Positions 27,590 through 36,639 are shown, counted from the stretch's first letter. The stretch is DNA of 64,000 nt from an uncultured Prevotella sp. (GCA_900550365.1 URRR01000001.1:1-64000); one strand, 5' to 3'. Translations and numbers: made by a program. Notes: generated by a model not told the origin, from the letters alone.

Positions 27590-27747
27590 CTGAAAAGGCT
27601 TTAAACAAAGCCTCTGCATTCATATAAAAAAGGCATAGAAAACTTAACAAGTGTGTAAAGTTTTCCTTTTTTACGCTTTTTATAGTCATTTTTTCGCGCA
27701 CTGCGAGTGGCTGACGCGTGTCCGGATGACACTGAAACACACACAAA

Positions 27748-27784
27748 CTCCCCTGCCGAGGCTTCACAGCCATGGGCAGAGGAG
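27748..27784 (-). terminator. Possible terminator of the CoA-transferase gene
   Basis: On the minus strand CTCCTCTGCCC pairs with CGGCAGGGGAG with two imperfect positions, followed by a T-rich but broken tract (TTTGTGTGTGTTT), 54 bases after the stop codon. Confidence 0.5.
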
Positions 27785-27838
27785 AAAGTTATGTATAGTA
27801 AGACACAAAAAAATCAGTGTCTCAGTATCATCAAAAGC

Positions 27839-29344
27839 TTACTTGACGTACTCGGCGAAGTCAGTCAGGCGCATGTCGCCCTTGCGCGCCAGCGTGTCGT
27901 GCATGGCAAAAGCGGCGGTCAGGTTGTGGCGGGTGTGTCCGCCCTTGGCTATCTTCAGATAGTCACGCAGCAGCGGACGATAGTCAGGATGGGCGCAGTT
28001 CTCGATGATGAGCTGTGCCCGCTCGGCGGGCGACTTGCCGCGGAGGTCGGCTACACCCTGCTCGGTAGCTATCACGTTGACGTCATGTTCAGAGCTGTCC
28101 TGATGGCTCACGAAGGGCACGATAGAGCTGATAAGCCCGCCCTTGGCCGTAGACGCGCAGGTGAAGATGCTGATGTAGGCGTTGCGCTCGAAGTCGCCCG
28201 AGCCGCCAATGCCGTTCATCATCTTCGTGCCCGATATGTGGGTAGAGTTGGCGTTGCCGTAGATGTCAACCTCAATGGCCGTGTTTATGGCTATCACGCC
28301 GAGCCTGCGGATAACCTCAGGAGAGTTGGATATCTCGCTGGGGCGCAGCGTCAGGTGCTGCCTGAAGTAGTCCATGTTGTCGTAAATCTGCCTGAGACAG
28401 TCGTTGGAGACGGTCAGCGAGCACGACGAGGCGTCCTTCACGCGGCCCTCAAGCATCATGCCTACGACGCTGTCCTGCAGAACCTCGGTATATATGTTGA
28501 AGTCAGGCACGCTCTTCTCGTGTCCCAGGGCGCCCAGTATGGCGTTGGCCGTGCTGCCCACGCCACTCTGCAGGGGCAGGAATGACGGCGGAATGATGCC
28601 GCGCTGCATGTCGTTCACGAGAAACTGTGCCACGTTATGTCCTATCTGGTCAGTTATCGGGTCGGCAGCCTTGAAGGCGCGGGCCTCGTCAGGGATGTTG
28701 CATTCCACCACGCCAACAATTTTCCTGGCGTCAATCTCGACGTAAGGCTTACCGATGCGGTCGCTCACATGAATGATGGGTATAGGCTGACGCATGGGCG
28801 GGTCAAGCGGTTCGTAGACGTCGTGCAGATACTTCGCCTCAGGGCAATGGAACGAGTTAAGCTCCAGTATGACGTGCTTTGCCAGCCGTGCCACGGTAGG
28901 GCTGATGCCTCCGGCCGCCGTAAGATAAGCCCGGCAGGTAGTGTCGCCCTCCTCAATGCCGCACACCTCGAGTATGGCCCAGTCTACTTCGCCCATGAAT
29001 CCGTAGCGAAGCTCCTGTGCCATCTGGCTCAGATGAATGTCGTTATATGCTATCTCGCCCGCGTTTACATGTGCGCGGAAGTCACGGTTAGTAGTGTACG
29101 GCGCGCGGTATTTTATGGCCTGGGCGTTTGACAGGTCGCCGTCGGCGCTCTGCCCGGTAGACGCTCCGGTGAATACTCCTACCTTAAACTCGCGGCCGGC
29201 CTCGTGCTCGGCCTGTGCTTTCTTGGCCAGTTCGTGTGTTACGGCCTTTGCCGTGCCTGCCGGTGTGAATCCGCTCAGGCCGATGTTCTCGCCGTTCTTT
29301 ATCAGTGAGGCAGCCTCGGCCGCCGTCATACGTGTATATGCCAT
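27839..29344 (-). CDS. Acetyl-CoA hydrolase / succinate CoA-transferase family
   Basis: Class I CoA-transferase of the Cat1/AarC type that moves CoA between short acids, most likely succinate, acetate or propionate, in the succinate-propionate fermentation of Bacteroidota. The 501-residue protein starts MAYTRMTAAEAASLIKNGEN, has GLSGFTPAG near residue 22, the catalytic-type glutamate Glu287 in YTEVLQDS, and a GIGGSGDF motif near 398 lining the CoA site, all expected in the family. It is a single gene with a good promoter. Other CoA acceptors cannot be excluded from sequence. Confidence 0.88.
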   Translation of the reverse strand: MAYTRMTAAEAASLIKNGENIGLSGFTPAGTAKAVTHELAKKAQAEHEAGREFKVGVFTGASTGQSADGDLSNAQAIKYRAPYTTNRDFRAHVNAGEIAYNDIHLSQMAQELRYGFMGEVDWAILEVCGIEEGDTTCRAYLTAAGGISPTVARLAKHVILELNSFHCPEAKYLHDVYEPLDPPMRQPIPIIHVSDRIGKPYVEIDARKIVGVVECNIPDEARAFKAADPITDQIGHNVAQFLVNDMQRGIIPPSFLPLQSGVGSTANAILGALGHEKSVPDFNIYTEVLQDSVVGMMLEGRVKDASSCSLTVSNDCLRQIYDNMDYFRQHLTLRPSEISNSPEVIRRLGVIAINTAIEVDIYGNANSTHISGTKMMNGIGGSGDFERNAYISIFTCASTAKGGLISSIVPFVSHQDSSEHDVNVIATEQGVADLRGKSPAERAQLIIENCAHPDYRPLLRDYLKIAKGGHTRHNLTAAFAMHDTLARKGDMRLTDFAEYVK

Positions 29345-29393
29345 ATGGGAATTATTTAGGTTTATGCTTTCTGTATAATGCTGTAAGCGTCGG

Positions 29394-29401
29394 CAAAGTT
29401 A
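29394..29401 (-). promoter_or_regulatory. CoA-transferase promoter -7 box
   Basis: Minus-strand TAACTTTG matches TAnnTTTG, 49 bases before the start codon. Confidence 0.65.
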
Positions 29402-29508
29402 CTAAATTTTTGTAACAAAAACGTCATGCCGGTATATATTTTTGGTATGTTGAGGGCTGCCGCGCCGCTTTTGCAGGCACATTGAGACCCCTGATTTTTG
29501 ATTAAAAT

Positions 29509-29630
29509 GTAACCTGCTGACAATCAGCCGGTTACCTTTGCCGTTGCAAAAGGCCGTCTTTCAGCGTACAAACGACGGCCTTTTACAAACCAAAAGACGG
29601 CCTTTCGCAGCGCCGTTTGCCGTCTTTTGC
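29509..29630. repeat. Modular AAAAGGCCGTCTTTT repeat cluster (locus d)
   Basis: Head GTAACCTGCTGACAATCA, then GCCGTTGC, then AAAAGGCCGTCTTTC, AAACGACGGCCTTTT, AAAAGACGGCCTTTC and a closing GTTTGCCGTCTTTTGC. It lies in the roughly 690-base gene-free space between two divergent genes. Confidence 0.9.
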
Positions 29631-29642
29631 AAGACTGTGTTT

Positions 29643-29892
29643 TTTGCTTGGAATTAAGGAGTTAAAACTCTTGTTAGGAGTTAAGGAGTTATGTAGTTAA
29701 GGAGTTAAGACAATAGCTTCGTGAATTAAGAATTAAGAGTGAAGGATTAAGAAAGGAGTTAAGACATCTTCCATTAAGACAGCAGAGCAAGCGTCTTAAC
29801 TCCTTAACTACATAACTCCTTAACTCCTGACAAAAGTCTTAACTCCTTAACTACATAACTCCTTAACTCCTGACAAAAGTTTTAACTCCTGA
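29643..29892. repeat. Inverted array of AGTTAAGG words
   Basis: The left arm holds repeated GGAGTTAAGGAGTTATGTA and AATTAAGAATTAAGAG words (29650-29760). The right arm holds their complement twice in tandem, CTTAACTCCTTAACTACATA plus ACTCCTTAACTCCTGACAAA (29800-29890, period about 51). The arms could pair over more than 60 bases. No gene is seen inside. Confidence 0.85.
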
Positions 29893-29961
29893 CCGTATTC
29901 TTTTCAACGCTTTTTACTTTAGCTTCTATTAAATTCTTCAAAAAAAACAGAGCCGTTTTTC

Positions 29962-29992
29962 TTTGCATTACCGCCGATTTATATTATATTTG
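29962..29992 (+). promoter_or_regulatory. cysS promoter
   Basis: -33 TTTG (29962-29965), a 19-base spacer and -7 TATATTTG (29985-29992) match the consensus fully; the leader is about 43 bases. Confidence 0.8.
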
Positions 29993-30039
29993 CATCTTGA
30001 ACATAAACCAGAATGATGTAGAAAAATTTTTAACAGACC

Positions 30040-31530
30040 ATGGAACAGAATTTTTTAATATACAATACGCTTACACGACAGAAGGAACGCTTCGAACCGC
30101 TGCACGCGCCTAACGTGGGCATGTACGTCTGCGGTCCCACCGTCTACGGCGACCCGCACCTGGGCCACGCCCGCCCCGCCATAACGTTTGACGTGCTCTT
30201 CCGCTATCTGAAGCACTTGGGATACAAGGTAAGGTACGTGCGCAACATAACCGACGTGGGTCATCTGGAGCACGACGCCGACGAGGGCGAGGACAAGATA
30301 GCCAAGAAGGCACGCCTGGAACAGCTCGAGCCTATGGAGATAGCGCAGTATTACACCAACCGTTACCACGACGCCATGCGCGCCCTCAACGTGCTGCCGC
30401 CCAGCATAGAGCCGCACGCCACGGGCCACATCATAGAGCAGGAACAGCTCGTTAAGCAGATACTTGACAACGGTTTTGCCTACGAGAGCAACGGAAGCAT
30501 CTACTTCGACACGGCAAAATACAACGAGAAATATCATTACGGCATACTTTCAGGCCGTAATCTTGATGACGTGAAAGACGCCAGCCGGCAGCTCGACGGA
30601 GTCGGCGAGAAGCACAATCAGGCTGACTTTGCCCTTTGGAAGAAGGCTCAGCCGGAGCATATCATGCACTGGCCGAGCCCCTGGAGCGACGGCTTCCCCG
30701 GCTGGCACTGCGAGTGCACGGCCATGGGCAGGAAGTATCTGGGCGACCACTTCGACATCCACGGCGGCGGCATGGACCTCGTCTTCCCTCATCACGAGTG
30801 CGAGATAGCCCAGGCCGTGGCCTCACAGGGCAGCCAGATGGTGAAGTACTGGATGCACAACAACATGATAACCATCAACGGGCAGAAGATGGGCAAGAGC
30901 CTCGGCAACTTCATTACGCTCGAACAGTTCTTCACGGGGCAGCATGAGCTGCTCTCAAAGGCCTACTCGCCCATGACGATACGCTTCTTCATACTCTCCG
31001 CCCACTACCGCGGCACGGTAGACTTCTCTGACTCTGCCCTGCAGGCAAGCGAGAAGGGACTGGCCCGTCTGCTTACGGGCATAGCCGACCTGAAGCGCAT
31101 CAGGCCCGCGGCCGGCAGCGACGAGCAGGTAAGCGGATTTGTCTCAGCGCTGCGCCAGAAGTGCTATGACGCCATGAACGACGACATGCAGACACCCATA
31201 GTGATAAGCAATCTCTTCGATGCTTGCCACCTTATTAATAATATATTGAGCCACAAGGCGGCCATAAGCGAGGCCGACCTTACAGAGCTTGAGGCCGTGA
31301 TGCGCCTCTTCGCGTTCGATATTCTCGGACTGCGCGAGGCCGAGAGCGGCGGCACCAAGGAACGCGAAGAAGCCTTCGGCAAGGTAGTCGACATGGTGCT
31401 CGACCTGCGTGCCAAGGCCAAAGCCGCCAAAGACTGGGCCACAAGCGACCGCATACGTGACGATCTGGCCGCCGCCGGCTTTGAGGTCAAGGACACCAAG
31501 GACGGCTGCGTGTGGCGGCTTGATAAATGA
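30040..31530 (+). CDS. cysS: Cysteinyl-tRNA synthetase
   Basis: Class I aminoacyl-tRNA synthetase that charges tRNA-Cys. The 496 residues contain the Zn-binding Cys in [10 protein letters not shown] (about residue 30), the HIGH-type motif DPHLGHARP (about 40), the WHCEC and HHECE Zn/cysteine-site motifs (about 228 and 253), and the KMSKS-type KMGKSLGNF (about 285). A DALR-type helical C-terminus ends in [15 protein letters not shown]. Full length. It has its own promoter and is followed 61 bases later by the fructan sensor gene. Confidence 0.97.
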   Translation: MEQNFLIYNTLTRQKERFEPLHAPNVGMYVCGPTVYGDPHLGHARPAITFDVLFRYLKHLGYKVRYVRNITDVGHLEHDADEGEDKIAKKARLEQLEPMEIAQYYTNRYHDAMRALNVLPPSIEPHATGHIIEQEQLVKQILDNGFAYESNGSIYFDTAKYNEKYHYGILSGRNLDDVKDASRQLDGVGEKHNQADFALWKKAQPEHIMHWPSPWSDGFPGWHCECTAMGRKYLGDHFDIHGGGMDLVFPHHECEIAQAVASQGSQMVKYWMHNNMITINGQKMGKSLGNFITLEQFFTGQHELLSKAYSPMTIRFFILSAHYRGTVDFSDSALQASEKGLARLLTGIADLKRIRPAAGSDEQVSGFVSALRQKCYDAMNDDMQTPIVISNLFDACHLINNILSHKAAISEADLTELEAVMRLFAFDILGLREAESGGTKEREEAFGKVVDMVLDLRAKAKAAKDWATSDRIRDDLAAAGFEVKDTKDGCVWRLDK

Positions 31531-31591
31531 CAGGCCTCGCCCCATGAGGCCGGAGTACATCCACATTCGTTTAAAGGGCAAGTACTTATCT

Positions 31592-34366
31592 ATGTTGACA
31601 GGCTTATTCATTAACATAAGGCAGACGCTTGCGGACGTTGTCCGCCGGCCGTGGCTGCTTGTCTGTCTGGCGTTCGTGTGCGTGTCAGCCGTTCTCACCT
31701 CCTGCGGTGAAGGCAAGAGGACTTACGTCATAGGCGTATCGCAGTGCAGCGAGGACATCTGGCGCGACAAGCTCAACGACGAGCTGCAGACCGCCGCCTA
31801 CATACATGACGGCGTGGAGCTGCGCTTCGCCTCGGCCGGCGACAATGACCAGCGGCAGAGCGAGCAGGTAAACAAGTTCGTTGACGACGGCGTTGACCTG
31901 CTGATAATCTCCCCTAACCAGATCAACACCGTTACTCCCGCCGTTGACCGGGCGTTCGACAAGGGCATACCCGTAATCCTTTTTGACCGTAAGACGGGGT
32001 CAGACAAGTACACTGCATTCATCGGAGCGGACAACGAAAAGATAGGAAGGACGATGGGCGAATACATCGCCGCCGCAATGAAAGGCCAGGGCACGGTGGT
32101 TGAGATAACCGGACTTGAAGGCTCGTCGCCCGCCATTGAGCGCCATAACGGCTTCATAGCAGCCATCAGGAAATATCCCGGCATACGCCTGGCGCAGGTC
32201 GAAAGCGGCGACTGGACAGAGCAAAGCGGCATACGCGCGGCAACCAAGATAGCGGCCTCAGGCGTGCGTCCTGACTACGTCTTCGCGCATAACGACCGCA
32301 TGGCACGCGGCGCCTGGACGGTAATGCGCCGCTACGGCTGGGGCAAGTCGGTAAAATATGTGGGCGTTGACGCCCTGCCCGGCAGCAAAGGCGGCATACG
32401 CCTTGTGCGCGACGGGGTGCTCGAGGCATCGTATATCTACCCCACCCGCGGCGACGTCGTCATGAACCTGGCTCTCAACATACTTTCGGGCAAGCCCTAT
32501 GAGCGCGAGAACTACATGCGCGCCGCTATCGTAACAAAGGACAATGCGGAGACGCTGCTCATGCAGTCAGAGGAGACTCTGCGCGCCAGTCATCAGCTTG
32601 ACGAGCTTCACGGACGCGTAGACACGTTCTTCACACAATACAGCCACCAGAAGGTTTACTTCACCCTGTGCATCGTAATACTCGTGCTTGTCATCATAAC
32701 GCTGTGCACCCTTTACCGCATGCTGCTCGTAAAGCGGCGCATGGAGCGCAAGGCGGCCGACGCGAAGCTGTCACTGTTCACCGACATGAGCCATGACCTG
32801 CGCACCCCGCTTACGCTGATAGCCGACCCTGTGGAGCGCATCCTTGACGACAGCAACCTCACCTCACGCCAGCGTTCGATGCTCGAGATAGTCAGACGAA
32901 ACGCCGCGCTGCTGCTAAGGCTTGTCAGCGAGATACTTGACCTGCGCAAGGTGCAGAACGGCAAGATGGAACTCAGCGTGCAGACGTTCAGCCTTACCGA
33001 CAGCGTAAAGCTGTGGGTGGAGAGCTTCAGGCCCACGGCAGCCTCTAAGCAGATAGCCCTCAACCTCAAGACTGACGGCGACATAGACATCTGCGCTGAC
33101 TACTATAAGGTGGAAAGGATATGTTACAACCTGATAAGCAACGCCCTTAAATATAACCGCAAGGGCGGCACGGTAACGGTAAGCGTGGCCGGCAGCGGCG
33201 GCTACGCCGTCATCACGGTGGCCGATACGGGCATAGGCATGTCTAAAGAGAATGCCCAGCACATCTTTGAGAAGTTCTTCCAGGCCGGCAACGTAGGCGG
33301 AAGCACAGGCGTAGGGCTTGCCATTGTCAAGGCCTTTGCCGAGCTTCACGGAGGCAAAGTGGCGGTAAAGAGTATCGAGGGTCAAGGCTCCGAGTTTATC
33401 GTTACGCTGCCCGTAAAGGCCAAGGCCGGTGCCCGCAGGGCTGACATTGACATCCCTGCTGAAGGCGTGGAGCCGGCTGAAGCGCGCGGCAAGCAGGCCG
33501 TCGACGAGGGTTACGACAGCATGTCGGCATGCCTCATGCCATCACTGCGGCCCGACAGCCAGTTTGCCGAGAAGTCTGAACTTGACATAATAACCAGCAA
33601 TGAAGACAATACTGACAAGCCGATGGTGCTAATGGTTGACGACAACACCGACGTGCGCGACTACGTGGCGTCGCTGCTGAGCGCCGACTACGACGTGCGC
33701 CTGGCTTCAGACGGGCGCGAGGGACTCGACACGGCGCTGAAGACCGTGCCCGACATCATCATCTGCGACGTGATGATGCCCGTAATGGACGGGCTTGAGA
33801 TGTGCCGGCGCGTGAAGGAGGCCACGGCAACCAGCCATGTACCCGTTATCCTGCTGACCTCACAGGCGTATGAAAACCAGCGCGCCGAGGGCTATGACTG
33901 CGGTGCCGACGCCTACATAACCAAGCCCTTCAGCAGCAAAGTGCTGCTGTCGAGGGTGCGCAACCTGCTTGACGGACGCAAGCGCCTGAAGTTCATCTAC
34001 GGCTCGGCAGGCGAGCAGGAGGACAAGACCCCGACTGACTCTGACTCTCTGTTCATGGAGGCATTCAGGCATGCCGTCCACGAGCATCTGTCTGACTCGA
34101 GCCTCAACGTTGAGACAGTAAGCGCGGCTCTCGGCCTCAGCCGTGTGCAACTATACCGCAAGATAAAAAGTCTCACGGGCTCTTCGCCGGTCGAGATAAT
34201 ACGCATCACGCGCCTGAAGCGTGCCGAGCAACTGCTCAAGACCACAAACAAGACTGTATCAGAAATATCGTATGAAGTAGGCTTCTCGTCACCTTCATAC
34301 TTCTCAAAATGCTTCAAGGATTTCTTCGGAACAGTGCCCGGCGACATAAGAGAGAACCAGCCGTAA
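31592..34366 (+). CDS. Hybrid two-component system, fructan PUL sensor-activator
   Basis: One-protein signalling system predicted to sense a monosaccharide, probably fructose, in the periplasm and activate the fructan PUL. The 924 residues show a signal/anchor region (1-38), a type-1 periplasmic-binding-protein domain (about 44-340; YVIGVSQCSEDIWR, GIPVILFDRKTG), a membrane helix (about 355-378), HisKA with phospho-His401 in DMSHDLRTP, HATPase (NLISNALKYN, GVGLAIVKAF), a receiver with phospho-Asp726 (IICDVMMP), and an AraC-type HTH (about 815-924). Layout and neighbours match the B. thetaiotaomicron fructose sensor BT1754. Upstream ATGs at 31544 and 31409 exist; 31592 gives a proper signal region and no overlap with cysS. 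Confidence 0.92.
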   Translation: MLTGLFINIRQTLADVVRRPWLLVCLAFVCVSAVLTSCGEGKRTYVIGVSQCSEDIWRDKLNDELQTAAYIHDGVELRFASAGDNDQRQSEQVNKFVDDGVDLLIISPNQINTVTPAVDRAFDKGIPVILFDRKTGSDKYTAFIGADNEKIGRTMGEYIAAAMKGQGTVVEITGLEGSSPAIERHNGFIAAIRKYPGIRLAQVESGDWTEQSGIRAATKIAASGVRPDYVFAHNDRMARGAWTVMRRYGWGKSVKYVGVDALPGSKGGIRLVRDGVLEASYIYPTRGDVVMNLALNILSGKPYERENYMRAAIVTKDNAETLLMQSEETLRASHQLDELHGRVDTFFTQYSHQKVYFTLCIVILVLVIITLCTLYRMLLVKRRMERKAADAKLSLFTDMSHDLRTPLTLIADPVERILDDSNLTSRQRSMLEIVRRNAALLLRLVSEILDLRKVQNGKMELSVQTFSLTDSVKLWVESFRPTAASKQIALNLKTDGDIDICADYYKVERICYNLISNALKYNRKGGTVTVSVAGSGGYAVITVADTGIGMSKENAQHIFEKFFQAGNVGGSTGVGLAIVKAFAELHGGKVAVKSIEGQGSEFIVTLPVKAKAGARRADIDIPAEGVEPAEARGKQAVDEGYDSMSACLMPSLRPDSQFAEKSELDIITSNEDNTDKPMVLMVDDNTDVRDYVASLLSADYDVRLASDGREGLDTALKTVPDIIICDVMMPVMDGLEMCRRVKEATATSHVPVILLTSQAYENQRAEGYDCGADAYITKPFSSKVLLSRVRNLLDGRKRLKFIYGSAGEQEDKTPTDSDSLFMEAFRHAVHEHLSDSSLNVETVSAALGLSRVQLYRKIKSLTGSSPVEIIRITRLKRAEQLLKTTNKTVSEISYEVGFSSPSYFSKCFKDFFGTVPGDIRENQP

Positions 34367-34387
34367 GGCAGCCTGTTCACACACGAT

Positions 34388-34492
34388 TTCCAAAAGACGG
34401 CCTTTTGCTTTCCAAAAGGCCGTCTTTTGTCTCCTGATTTGCCGTCTTCGGCAACGCAAAAGGCCGTCTTTTGCAACGGCGCTGATTGTCAA
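34388..34492. repeat. Modular AAAAGGCCGTCTTTT repeat cluster (locus e); left copy of 84-bp direct repeat
   Basis: Units AAAAGACGGCCTTTT, AAAAGGCCGTCTTTT, TTTGCCGTC and AAAAGGCCGTCTTTT, then GCAACGGCGCTGATTGTCA (a reversed head). Bases 34388-34471 are repeated at 36238-36321 with one mismatch (34409 T, A in the other copy), exactly 1850 bases away, on the other side of the ATPase gene. Confidence 0.95.
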
Positions 34493-34646
34493 TGAGCTGC
34501 AGACCCATCGGCAGATGCCTGTTTCTTATATGCTTTTCCGCATGCCATAAGCCGTTTTTTACAGTATCCGTCAGGTTAGAATAAGGCGCGGATTGCGTAT
34601 CAATACATCTTATTCGCACGTTTTTGTCATAATAAGAACATATTAA
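34493..34646. other. Gene-free stretch before the ATPase palindrome
   Basis: No gene or clear repeat is recognised; the DNA becomes steadily more AT-rich toward the palindrome at 34647. Confidence 0.4.
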
Positions 34647-34682
34647 AATGCTTATTTTGACAAATATATCAAAATAAGCATT
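34647..34682. promoter_or_regulatory. Perfect palindrome upstream of the ATPase gene (operator candidate)
   Basis: AATGCTTATTTTGA (34647-34660) and TCAAAATAAGCATT (34669-34682) are exact reverse complements with an 8-base AT-only-plus-C spacer. A third partial copy ATGCTTATTTT lies at 34690-34700, just before the -33 box. Position and symmetry suggest a dimeric repressor site. Confidence 0.75.
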
Positions 34683-34711
34683 ATTACAGATGCTTATTTT
34701 TATTACTACAT

Positions 34712-34742
34712 TTTGCTTTTCAAAAAATATTTCTTATATTTG
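34712..34742 (+). promoter_or_regulatory. Promoter of the AAA ATPase gene
   Basis: -33 TTTG (34712-34715), a 19-base spacer and -7 TATATTTG (34735-34742) match the consensus fully. A longer frame using TTG at 34713 would start inside this promoter, so the ATG at 34764 is preferred. Confidence 0.8.
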
Positions 34743-34763
34743 CGACAGGTAAAAACGCAGGCT

Positions 34764-36221
34764 ATGGTATTAGACAGTACAGAACTGAAAAAAGAAATAT
34801 CCGAAAGGATAAGGTATGACAATCCGTGGTGGGTCAACGGACATATTCCTGACGACTTCCGTCAGATGAAGAGCAGGTTGTATCTTGGCATGTTCTACAA
34901 TATGGTTACCGACCTGACTGTAAGGCGCGGGGTAGTGCTTATGGGGCCGCGCCGTGTGGGCAAGACGGTGATGATTTACCACACAATACAGCGCCTGATT
35001 GACAGCGGAGTCAATCCGCAGAAGATAATATATATGTCTGTCGACACGCCTATTTACATGGGGTTGTCGCTTGAGGAACTGCTGAATATAGCCAAAAGCA
35101 CCCTAAAGAGCGACGTTGGCGACGAGGGATTTTATGTGTTTTACGATGAAGTTCAGTATCTGAAAGACTGGGAGGTGCATCTTAAGTCGCTGGTAGATAC
35201 GTTCCGTTCCACCAAGTTTGTAGTGTCAGGTTCGGCCGCGGCAGCCCTTAAGATGAAGAGCAACGAGAGCGGAGCAGGTCGTTTCCACGACTTCAGTCTG
35301 CCGCCCCTTACATTCAATGAGTACATACATCTGCTCGGTCTCGGCCATCTCGTCTTCCCAAAAGAGATAACGTGGCGAGGCCGTAAGTTCAACGCTTTCG
35401 ACACAATCGACATCGCAGAGCTGAACCGCCATTTCATTAACTATATCAATTTCGGGGGTTATCCCGAGGTGGTTTTCTCTAAAGAGATGCAGAACGACCC
35501 CGGAACATACATGCGCAGAGACATCGTTGACAAGGTAATGTTAAAAGACCTGCCCGGTCTTTACGGCATAAGCGACACTCAGGAGCTTTACCGTCTGTTT
35601 ATCCATATCGCCTATCAGTCGGGCGGAGAGTTCACCCTGGAAGGTCTGTCAGCAAGTTCCGGCACACGTAAAGAGCTGATAAAGAAATACATACGCTATC
35701 TTGAGAGCGCGTTCTTAGTAAAGGTTATCCACCGTGTAGACAACAATGCGCGCCGGATGCAGCGTGTAACGAGGTTTAAGATTTATCTTACCAACCCCTC
35801 AATACGGTGCGCGCTGTTTACCCCTATAACCGAAGACGACAAGGCCTTAGGCAGCATGGTGGAGACGGCAATCTACGCCCAGAGGATACAACGGGATGAC
35901 AGCATATGGTATGCCAACTGGAAAATGGGGCGCGACGACGGCGAGGTAGACATGATCGGACTTAATCCCTTGACGCAAAAGCCCTCCTGGGCGGTTGAGC
36001 TTAAATGGTCAGACCGGTATTATGACGCTCCAGGCGAGCTTAAGTCGCTGCTCTCTTTCCTGAAAACAAACGGTCTTGACGATGCCATTGTGTCGTCAAA
36101 GACACGTAGCGGAATAGTCAGTGCCGGCGGTGTCAGGCTGATGTTTATCCCCTCAGCCATGTACGCTTATCTTACCGGATATAACACCGTCAGCATAAAG
36201 ACATCTTCCAATACAGACTGA
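34764..36221 (+). CDS. AAA ATPase with DUF4143 C-terminus
   Basis: A 485-residue ATP-binding protein of the AAA_14/DUF4143 group, whose function is not established. Walker A is GPRRVGKT (61-68); a Walker B-like FYVFYDEVQYL is near 120; VVSGSAAAALK (about 155) resembles sensor 1. The C-terminal region has a winged-helix-like linker, then GEVDMIG and AVELKWS (about 395-415), a spacing of acidic residues and E-x-K like a PD-(D/E)XK nuclease fold. It breaks the fructan PUL between its sensor and susC, has a private promoter and palindrome, and is bracketed by 84-bp direct repeats, suggesting an acquired cassette. A toxin-like or defence role is speculation. Confidence 0.82.
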   Translation: MVLDSTELKKEISERIRYDNPWWVNGHIPDDFRQMKSRLYLGMFYNMVTDLTVRRGVVLMGPRRVGKTVMIYHTIQRLIDSGVNPQKIIYMSVDTPIYMGLSLEELLNIAKSTLKSDVGDEGFYVFYDEVQYLKDWEVHLKSLVDTFRSTKFVVSGSAAAALKMKSNESGAGRFHDFSLPPLTFNEYIHLLGLGHLVFPKEITWRGRKFNAFDTIDIAELNRHFINYINFGGYPEVVFSKEMQNDPGTYMRRDIVDKVMLKDLPGLYGISDTQELYRLFIHIAYQSGGEFTLEGLSASSGTRKELIKKYIRYLESAFLVKVIHRVDNNARRMQRVTRFKIYLTNPSIRCALFTPITEDDKALGSMVETAIYAQRIQRDDSIWYANWKMGRDDGEVDMIGLNPLTQKPSWAVELKWSDRYYDAPGELKSLLSFLKTNGLDDAIVSSKTRSGIVSAGGVRLMFIPSAMYAYLTGYNTVSIKTSSNTD

Positions 36222-36237
36222 CACTGTGTCACCGGCA

Positions 36238-36321
36238 TTCCAAAAGACGGCCTTTTGCATTCCAAAAGGCCGTCTTTTGTCTCCTGATTTGCCGTCTTCG
36301 GCAACGCAAAAGGCCGTCTTT
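36238..36321. repeat. Right copy of the 84-bp direct repeat (locus f)
   Basis: Same sequence as 34388-34471 with one mismatch. It begins 16 bases after the ATPase stop codon; similarity stops abruptly at 36322. Confidence 0.95.
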
Positions 36322-36436
36322 GGGGCTTCCGCTGTTCAGGTTGTACAATATTTCAAGACGGCACCCGCCGGCAGGAGCGTTATCAACATCCCCATAAAGT
36401 ATGCCGTACGGTTAACAAATAAAGTTTTTTTGATTT

Positions 36437-36639
36437 CATCTCTCATCTGTCACTTTTCCCGCATATGGTGCTGACAGTCAGGCCGTTGGCCGGTGAGAGA
36501 TGTAAAAAACATCTGTCACTGCACTGTCAGCTGAAAATAAATGCGCCGTGGAGGACGGTGACAGATCCTGAAAACATCTGTCACCGCATAACCAGTTGGA
36601 AATAAATGAGTTATAAAGAAATGTGACAGATGAGAGATG
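36437..36639. repeat. Inverted-repeat-bounded remnant, possible MITE
   Basis: CATCTCTCATCTGTCAC (36437-36453) and its exact complement GTGACAGATGAGAGATG (36623-36639) bound about 200 bases. Inside, two 38-base direct repeats (36506-36543 and 36571-36608, about 31 of 38 identical) begin AAAACATCTGTCAC and end AAATAAATG. No coding frame is convincing. It looks like a small non-autonomous element or the footprint of a lost one. Confidence 0.65.

Noticed and set aside
31409..31591. Longer N-terminus of the hybrid sensor overlapping cysS
   Set aside because: The extra 61 codons overlap the cysS end, are basic and proline-rich and would bury the signal region; the ATG at 31592 gives a normal start.
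34388..34492. Repeat clusters as CRISPR or as att sites of an integrative element
   Set aside because: Units are 15-bp alternating palindromes without unique spacers, and no integrase gene or tRNA target is near. The 84-bp repeats are kept as direct repeats, not called att sites.
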